Of a stretch of 11,732 nucleotides of DNA, positions 6,865-11,732 are shown piece after piece (position 1 is the stretch's first letter; each line of letters begins with the position of its first letter). The stretch spans positions 1 through 11,732 of the forward strand of contig CAYMDU010000054.1 of the NCBI GenBank assembly GCA_964389495.1, written 5' to 3'. Below the pieces are notes generated by a model that was not told where the DNA came from, made no database searches, and saw only the letters and a program-made list of their open reading frames with translations. Made by a program: the position numbers and the translations under genes. The DNA comes from RGIG3009 sp964389495 (lineage in GTDB: Bacteria; Bacillota; Clostridia; Oscillospirales; Acutalibacteraceae).

Positions 6865-8346
6865 TTACTTTTGGTTGGCGTCGGTTAGCAAAATGCGGCG
6901 AACCGCCTCGATTTCTTCCTGGGTTACCCCACATTCTGTTTTCAGAAAAGCGGCAATCGCCTCGGACAGTTTTCCGTTTTCTGTGCCGTAGGTGCTCATA
7001 ACCGTGTGATACAGCGGCCCCCACGCCACATAGTTTCCGCCGTCTCTTTGCATGATACCGTTGGGCTTGAACATCAGCGTTTCGGTATCGATAGCCGAAC
7101 GCAGGCGCTTGCCCCGTTCGGCAAATCCTGTCAGTTCAAAATCGCGGGTTAAATCTTCGTGCGACACACCCAACAATCCGTTTATCAGGAATGCCAATGT
7201 TCCGGTGCGGTCGGCACCGGCGTTGCAGTGAAAGTAGACCGGATAGGTTGACTCACGACTCAACAATTTGAAAATAGTTCCGATGGACTCTTTGCTTTGC
7301 TCGTCGTCGAATATGTAATCGTATTGTGTGATGGTGGCTTTAACATAGGTGCCACCAAACGGGCTGGACTTGGAGGCACTGTCACTGCCGCGAAGATCAA
7401 TTTCCGTGCGAATCCCCAGTTGACAGCTGAAAATATCCTTGCCGTCGGATGTCAACGCCGGCCCGCCGTTGTAACCGTCGATGGCAGCACCACGGTACAG
7501 CAGTTCGTAGCGCACCTGTTTTCCGCTTTCGGTTTTCCAACCACCCAAATCGCGAATATTGTCGCCGCCGTCTGCGTCTATCCATCGCACCAATGTGGGT
7601 TCGGCTGTTACGCGGCGCACTTCGGATTCTTCGCCGGCCGCAGTGACCACTTTCCAATAATAGGTAGTTCCCGGCAACAGGTTGGCCACCGTTACGCTGG
7701 TTTTCATGGTTATGATTTCTTCGGCTTGGTCAAAGTTCGGATTGGTGGACACATACACATGCCACAACCGCCCTTGGGAACGCCATTTTGCAGTGAACGA
7801 CGCCGAATGGGCCATTCCGTAGTAGCTGGCATTCCAAAACAGCGCCGCATCGTTATCGTTATCCAATGCCAAATAGTATTCAATCAAAGGCGCTTGAGAT
7901 TCCAGAACCGCACCGTCTTCCGGTTGAAGGAGCGTGACGGCACTTTGGCTTGCTTTATCGGCTGTTGTTTTGGCTGTTGTTTTCACTGTTGTTTTCACCG
8001 CGCTTGTTGTCTTGGCTTTGGTGGCTTTTACCGTTGTGACAGACGATGCCGGTTTTTCCGATTCGGCCGTTTTCTGTGTGGCGGTCGCGGTGGTACCGGT
8101 AACAATTTCGCCGGTTTTCGAAACGGAACTTGGCCGGCTTTCTTCGGGTTCCTTGGTGGACGATGCCGTTGTTTCCGCCTTGGTGGTTTCGGCCGGCACA
8201 TCGGCTTGAGTGCCTTGCGCCGTGCTTTCTGTTGCGGCCGTTTCGGCAACCGTGGTGGCAACCTCCGCCTCATTCGGCTTTTGCGCGGTGCACCCTGCTG
8301 CCAAGAAAAACAACACTGCCAAAATCCCTGCCAATTCCCGCTTCAC
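6865..8346 (-). CDS. Secreted lipoprotein tyrosine-type phosphatase (Y_phosphatase3-like) with Thr/Ala-rich stalk
   Basis: This 493-residue protein starts with a lipoprotein signal peptide: MKRELAG, a hydrophobic stretch and the lipobox LAAGC with C19. Residues about 20-136 are a low-complexity Ala/Thr/Lys/Glu stalk that could span the cell wall. A fibronectin-III-like segment follows (about 137-250, with VSTNPNFDQAEE and LLPGTTYYWKV). The phosphatase domain covers about 251-493, with NIRDLGG (263-269), LLYRG and the P-loop HCNAGADRTG (373-382; C374 nucleophile, R380). This is the HCx5R pattern of the bacterial LipA/MptpB-like family, which includes tyrosine and phosphoinositide phosphatases; here alanine replaces the lysine of the GKDR form. 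It starts with GTG, 6 bases after GGGGGAT, and is first in the operon with the HAD phosphatase and glycerol-1-phosphate dehydrogenase. The substrate is unknown, but the domain should face outward. Confidence 0.9.
   Translation of the reverse strand: MKRELAGILAVLFFLAAGCTAQKPNEAEVATTVAETAATESTAQGTQADVPAETTKAETTASSTKEPEESRPSSVSKTGEIVTGTTATATQKTAESEKPASSVTTVKATKAKTTSAVKTTVKTTAKTTADKASQSAVTLLQPEDGAVLESQAPLIEYYLALDNDNDAALFWNASYYGMAHSASFTAKWRSQGRLWHVYVSTNPNFDQAEEIITMKTSVTVANLLPGTTYYWKVVTAAGEESEVRRVTAEPTLVRWIDADGGDNIRDLGGWKTESGKQVRYELLYRGAAIDGYNGGPALTSDGKDIFSCQLGIRTEIDLRGSDSASKSSPFGGTYVKATITQYDYIFDDEQSKESIGTIFKLLSRESTYPVYFHCNAGADRTGTLAFLINGLLGVSHEDLTRDFELTGFAERGKRLRSAIDTETLMFKPNGIMQRDGGNYVAWGPLYHTVMSTYGTENGKLSEAIAAFLKTECGVTQEEIEAVRRILLTDANQK
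7960..7995. repeat. Three 12-bp tandem repeats inside the lipoprotein stalk
   Basis: Units at 7960-7971, 7972-7983 and 7984-7995 differ at only two positions, in the third unit. On the minus strand they encode the K-T-T-(A/V) repeats of the stalk. They are in frame, so gain or loss of a unit would change stalk length without breaking the gene. Confidence 0.8.
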
Positions 8347-8377
8347 TCTTATCCCCCGTTTCCCATTTTACACCACT

Positions 8378-8406
8378 AGCATAGCAAAAAAGAGGTGCCT
8401 TGTCAA
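8378..8406 (-). promoter_or_regulatory. Predicted promoter of the lipoprotein phosphatase/HAD/egsA operon
   Basis: On the minus strand a perfect TTGACA (8406-8401) is followed after 17 bp by TATGCT (8383-8378), 4 of 6 to consensus. The start point would be near 8370, giving a leader of about 24 bases with the SD at about 8357-8352. The -35 box is the loop and inner stem of the upstream gene's terminator hairpin. Confidence 0.55.
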
Positions 8407-8415
8407 GGCACCTCT
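8386..8415 (-). terminator. Rho-independent terminator of the CoA-dehydratase activase-like gene
   Basis: On the minus strand an 11-bp stem (8415-8405 with 8401-8391) with a 3-base loop is followed by six T residues (8391-8386). It begins 20 bases after the TAA stop of the large gene at 8438-8436. Strong, classic structure. Confidence 0.92.
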
Positions 8416-8435
8416 CTGTCACTTAAACGGACATA

Positions 8436-11400
8436 TTACGAACGAATCTCCGCGGTTTTGCTCTTGCCGACCATGCGCTCTTCGGTTTCGGATACCGATT
8501 GTTTGGCCGCCGACAGCATCAGTTTAATTCGGTTGAGCTGATTCACCTCACTGGCACCCGGATCATAGTCCACAGCTGCAATGTTGGCTTGCGGATAGGC
8601 CTTTTTCAGCACTTTGATAACCCCTTTGCCAACCACATGATTGGGCAAGCAGGCAAACGGTTGAATACACACAATGTTAGGCGTTCCCGTGGTGAGCAAC
8701 TCTGCCATTTCACCGGTTAAAAACCAGCCTTCGCCGTATTGGTTCCCCAAAGAAAGAAACGGTTTGGCAAGTTCTGCCACGCGGTAAATCGACAGGGGAG
8801 CTTCAAACCGCCGGCTACGACGCAACGCATCCAATGCCGGTTTGCGAAAACTTGCAATCAGGCGAATGGCCATTTGCGAAAGAACCGCGCCCGATCGTTT
8901 TGTGCCGAGAAATTCCGCTTTGTACTGGGCGTTGTACACACTGTAATTCAAAAAGTCCATCAAATCCGGCACCACCGCTTCGGCACCTTCCCGTTCCAGC
9001 AATTCCACCAGGTGATTGTTGGCCAGCGGCATATACTTCACCAGAATCTCGCCCACAACGCCAACACGCGGCTTTTTCACGGTTTCATCAATAGGAAAGG
9101 TATCAAACGCTTCCACAATGCCTTTGCACACATCTTTGTAGCGATAGCGGCTGTGAGGATTCACCAATGAATCGTTGCAAATGGCTTTCCATTCTTCGTG
9201 CAATTTGTTTGCCGAGCCGGGCGTTTTTTCATATGGCCGCACCCGATACAAACACCGCATAAACAAATCGCCGTATACCACCGCGTGGGCCGCATCGATA
9301 ATCAGGCCAGGAGACAGTTTGAACCCGCTGTTTTTCTCCATGCCGTTGGCGTTGAGAGAAATCACCGGAATGTGCGACAATCCCGCTTTGTTAAGTGCCC
9401 GACGGATAAACGCCACATAGTTGCTGGCACGACAGCAACCGCCCGTTTGCGTCATCATCACCGCCAACCGGTTGGTATCGTATTTTCCGGACAGCACCGC
9501 ATCCATGATCTGTCCCACCACCGTGATGGACGGATAACAGGCATCGTTGTTCACATATTTCAAGCCGGTGTCAATGGCACGGCGATTGTCGTTACCCAAA
9601 ATCACCACATGATACCCATGCTTTCGAAACACCGGTTCCAACAAATCAAAATGAATCGGGCTCATTTGCGGTGCCAAAATCGTGTATCCCGCCTGCTGCA
9701 TCGAGGCGGTGTATTCCACCCGCTGATAGGCCGCCGGAGCCGGTTGTGCCGTGATATGCTGTTCGCGACGCATGGCCATGGCCGACAGCAAACTGCGAAT
9801 ACGGATTCGCACCGCTCCCAAGTTATTCACTTCATCGATTTTGAGAAGCGTGTACAACTTGTTGCTGCCCTCCAAAATTTCGTTCACCTGATCGGTGGTC
9901 ACCGCGTCCACGCCGCAACCGAAAGAGTTGAGCTGAATCAACTCCAAGTCATTGCGTTGCCGCACAAACTCAGCCGCCGTGTACAAACGGGAATGGTAAA
10001 CCCACTGGTCAACCACACGCAACGGGCGCTCCGGCTTGAAGTCCACCGGCAGGCTGTCCTCGCTGAACACCGCCAAGCCATAGGAGGCAATCAGTTCCGG
10101 TATGCCGTGGTTGATTTCCGGGTCGATGTGATAGGGCCGGCCTGCCAAAACAATCCCGCACCCGTGTTCCCGCTCCATGGCTTCCAACACCCGCTTGCCC
10201 TCGGAACGGATGTCTTGCTTGGCCTGTTGCTGTTCTGCCCAAGCGGCATGCACCGCCGCACGCACCTCGGATTCGGAAAGTTGCCATTCTTCACGGCAAA
10301 CGCGAACCAAGCGATCGGCCGCTGTTTTTTCGTCGGTGAATGCCATAAAGGGGCGAATGTAGCGAACCGTTCCGTCGGCCACCACTTCCACATTGTTCTT
10401 TAAATTTTCCGGATAGGAAACCACAATGGGACAATTAAAGTGATTTTGCGCACCCGGCGTTTCCTGATGTTCGTAGAATACGCACGGATGAAAAACGGTT
10501 TGAATTCCGTGGTTCACCAGCCACTGCACATGCCCATGCGCCAATTTGGCCGGATAACATTCCGACTCCGACGGAATGGAGTCCATTCCCAACTCGTAAA
10601 TCTTCCGTTTGGAAAACGGTGACAACACCACCCGAAATTTCAACGCTTTGAAAAAGGTGGCCCAAAACGGATAGTTTTCATACATGTTCAGCACGCGCGG
10701 AATTCCCACCGTGCCGCGCACCGCCTGCTCCTCCGACAAAGGCTCGTACCCAAACAGCCGTTGCCGTTTATACTCATACAGATTGGCGGCCTTCTTCCCG
10801 CTGGCAGTGCCCCCCAATCCTTTTTCGCAACGGTTGCCGGTGATATGCCGACGGCCGCCGGAAAAGGTGTTCACAGTTAACATGCAGTGATTGGCGCACC
10901 CCCGGCAGCGTGTGCTGGTGGTTTGGTAGGTCAACCGGCAAATTTCTTTCGGCGACAGCATGGTTGTCGGTTGACCGACATAATGCTTTTTGGCAATCAG
11001 TGCGGCACCGAAGGCCCCCATCAACCCCGCAATGTCCGGGCAAGTAGCTTCCACGCCGGCAATCCGTTCAAAAGCGCGCAGCACCGCTTCGTTATAAAAG
11101 GTGCCGCCCTGAACCACAATGTGACGCCCCAAATCCTCGGCATTGGCCAGTTTGATCACTTTGAACAAGGCGTTTTTGATAACCGAATAGGCCAGCCCCG
11201 CCGAAATATCCGAAACGCCGGCACCTTCCTTTTGTGCTTGCTTCACATTGGAATTCATAAACACGGTGCAGCGTGTGCCAAGGTCCACCGGATGCACGGC
11301 GAAAAGCGCTTTTTGGGCAAACTTCTCGGCCGAATATCCCAGCGAATTGGCAAAGTTTTCAATAAAGGAACCGCACCCGGAAGAGCACGCTTCATTCAGC

Positions 11401-11732
11401 AAAATGGTATCGACCGCGCCGTTTTTCAGCTTGATACATTTCATGTCCTGCCCGCCGATGTCCAGCACGCAATCCACCTGTGGGTCGAAAAACGACGCTG
11501 CCGTGCAGTGCGCAATCGTTTCCACTTCGCCTTCGTCCAGTGCAAACGCCGATTTGAGCAAAGCCTCTCCGTAGCCGGTGGAACAAGAGCGCACAATGCG
11601 TGCCCCGGCCGGCAGTTGCTTTTTTAATTCCCCCATGGCGTGCATGGCTGTTTGTATGGGATTCCCCCGGTTGTTGGCATAAAACGAAAACAACAGCTGC
11701 CCTTCGTTGCCAATCAGCGCCAGCTTGGTGGT
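8436..11732 (-). CDS. 2-Hydroxyacyl-CoA dehydratase activase-related protein (BadF/BcrA ATPase domain plus DUF2229-like and dehydratase-like regions), 5' partial
   Basis: The frame is open to the right edge, so at least 1098 residues are present and the start is missing; full-length relatives are about 1400 residues with two ATPase domains. The visible part begins TTKLALIGNEGQL, the first phosphate-binding strand of an ASKHA-type ATPase domain. Numbering from the edge, DIGGQDMK is at 91-98, NEACSSGCGSF at 113-123, RCTVF at 154-158, VVQGGTFYN at 206-214 and GAFGAALIA at 239-247. C116 and C155 align with the cysteines holding the bridging [4Fe-4S] cluster in HgdC-type activators. A four-cysteine set follows (C276, C279, C283, C302). 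Next are a DUF2229-like region (about 343-560) and a dehydratase-subunit-like half with NSFGCGVDA (about 602-610) and TQTGGCCRASNY (about 761-772). Its reaction is not established. Terminator and TAA are clear; no dehydratase subunit genes are in view. Confidence 0.92.
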   Translation of the reverse strand, partial: TTKLALIGNEGQLLFSFYANNRGNPIQTAMHAMGELKKQLPAGARIVRSCSTGYGEALLKSAFALDEGEVETIAHCTAASFFDPQVDCVLDIGGQDMKCIKLKNGAVDTILLNEACSSGCGSFIENFANSLGYSAEKFAQKALFAVHPVDLGTRCTVFMNSNVKQAQKEGAGVSDISAGLAYSVIKNALFKVIKLANAEDLGRHIVVQGGTFYNEAVLRAFERIAGVEATCPDIAGLMGAFGAALIAKKHYVGQPTTMLSPKEICRLTYQTTSTRCRGCANHCMLTVNTFSGGRRHITGNRCEKGLGGTASGKKAANLYEYKRQRLFGYEPLSEEQAVRGTVGIPRVLNMYENYPFWATFFKALKFRVVLSPFSKRKIYELGMDSIPSESECYPAKLAHGHVQWLVNHGIQTVFHPCVFYEHQETPGAQNHFNCPIVVSYPENLKNNVEVVADGTVRYIRPFMAFTDEKTAADRLVRVCREEWQLSESEVRAAVHAAWAEQQQAKQDIRSEGKRVLEAMEREHGCGIVLAGRPYHIDPEINHGIPELIASYGLAVFSEDSLPVDFKPERPLRVVDQWVYHSRLYTAAEFVRQRNDLELIQLNSFGCGVDAVTTDQVNEILEGSNKLYTLLKIDEVNNLGAVRIRIRSLLSAMAMRREQHITAQPAPAAYQRVEYTASMQQAGYTILAPQMSPIHFDLLEPVFRKHGYHVVILGNDNRRAIDTGLKYVNNDACYPSITVVGQIMDAVLSGKYDTNRLAVMMTQTGGCCRASNYVAFIRRALNKAGLSHIPVISLNANGMEKNSGFKLSPGLIIDAAHAVVYGDLFMRCLYRVRPYEKTPGSANKLHEEWKAICNDSLVNPHSRYRYKDVCKGIVEAFDTFPIDETVKKPRVGVVGEILVKYMPLANNHLVELLEREGAEAVVPDLMDFLNYSVYNAQYKAEFLGTKRSGAVLSQMAIRLIASFRKPALDALRRSRRFEAPLSIYRVAELAKPFLSLGNQYGEGWFLTGEMAELLTTGTPNIVCIQPFACLPNHVVGKGVIKVLKKAYPQANIAAVDYDPGASEVNQLNRIKLMLSAAKQSVSETEERMVGKSKTAEIRS

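Noticed and set aside
8365..8370. TAAAAT on the minus strand as an alternative -10 box for the lipoprotein operon
   Set aside because: It would place the start point at or inside the ribosome binding site, and no -35 box lies at the right distance.
7297..8379. Plus-strand open frame of 360 codons
   Set aside because: It lies antisense to the lipoprotein phosphatase; its translation is Cys/Gly/Arg/Phe-rich nonsense over the stalk, with no known motif and no good SD.
9198..10403. Plus-strand open frame of 401 codons
   Set aside because: Antisense to the activase-like gene, His/Arg/Gln-rich with no family pattern; a shadow of the opposite strand's codon bias.
11691..11693. TTG as start of the activase-like gene
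   Set aside because: The frame stays open to the edge and the preceding 13 codons (TTKLALIGNEGQL) match the first strand of the ATPase domain, so the gene starts outside the window.

Overview
The window looks like chromosomal DNA of a strictly anaerobic, low-to-medium-GC Gram-positive bacterium, most likely a clostridium of the Oscillospiraceae/Ruminococcaceae type. The clues are strong GGAGG-type ribosome binding sites, a tRNA gene with encoded CCA, a ferrous iron (Feo) system, an Ala/Thr/Lys-rich lipoprotein stalk suited to a thick wall, an AraM-type glycerol-1-phosphate dehydrogenase, and a very large 2-hydroxyacyl-CoA dehydratase activase-like protein typical of such organisms. The taxonomic call is inference from gene content; no marker gene settles it.

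Layout, left to right. Positions 1-202 hold the minus-strand remnant of a DDE transposase, open to the left edge and interrupted at its 5' side. Then comes a stand-alone tRNA-Gln(CUG) gene with a perfect-consensus promoter and a strong terminator. A minus-strand gene for a beta-lactamase-fold serine hydrolase (485-2269) ends at a long hairpin. It is divergent from feoA-feoB (2402-4749, plus strand); both promoters can be read in the 132-bp gap. feoB converges on a minus-strand operon, and both ends share one long hairpin (4750-4781).

The minus-strand operon, in transcription order, is a secreted lipoprotein tyrosine phosphatase (8346-6865), a NagD/AraL-type HAD phosphatase (6843-6031), and a glycerol-1-phosphate dehydrogenase of the EgsA/AraM family (6034-4781). 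Spacings are 21 bp and a 4-bp ATGA overlap. Its best promoter has its -35 box inside the terminator hairpin of the next gene upstream. That upstream gene, 8436 to beyond 11732 on the minus strand, is a multi-domain CoA-dehydratase activase/dehydratase-like protein whose 5' end lies outside the window.

Functionally there are three themes: ferrous iron uptake; a phosphatase plus glycerol-1-phosphate unit that keeps the araL-araM pairing known from Bacillus but without arabinose genes; and an iron-sulfur activase-type protein with no dehydratase subunits beside it here. The most interesting part is the phosphatase/HAD/G1P-dehydrogenase operon. No CRISPR array, riboswitch, complete insertion sequence or phage gene is visible. 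The remaining gene-free stretches are all shorter than about 150 bp and are described by the promoters and hairpins listed.
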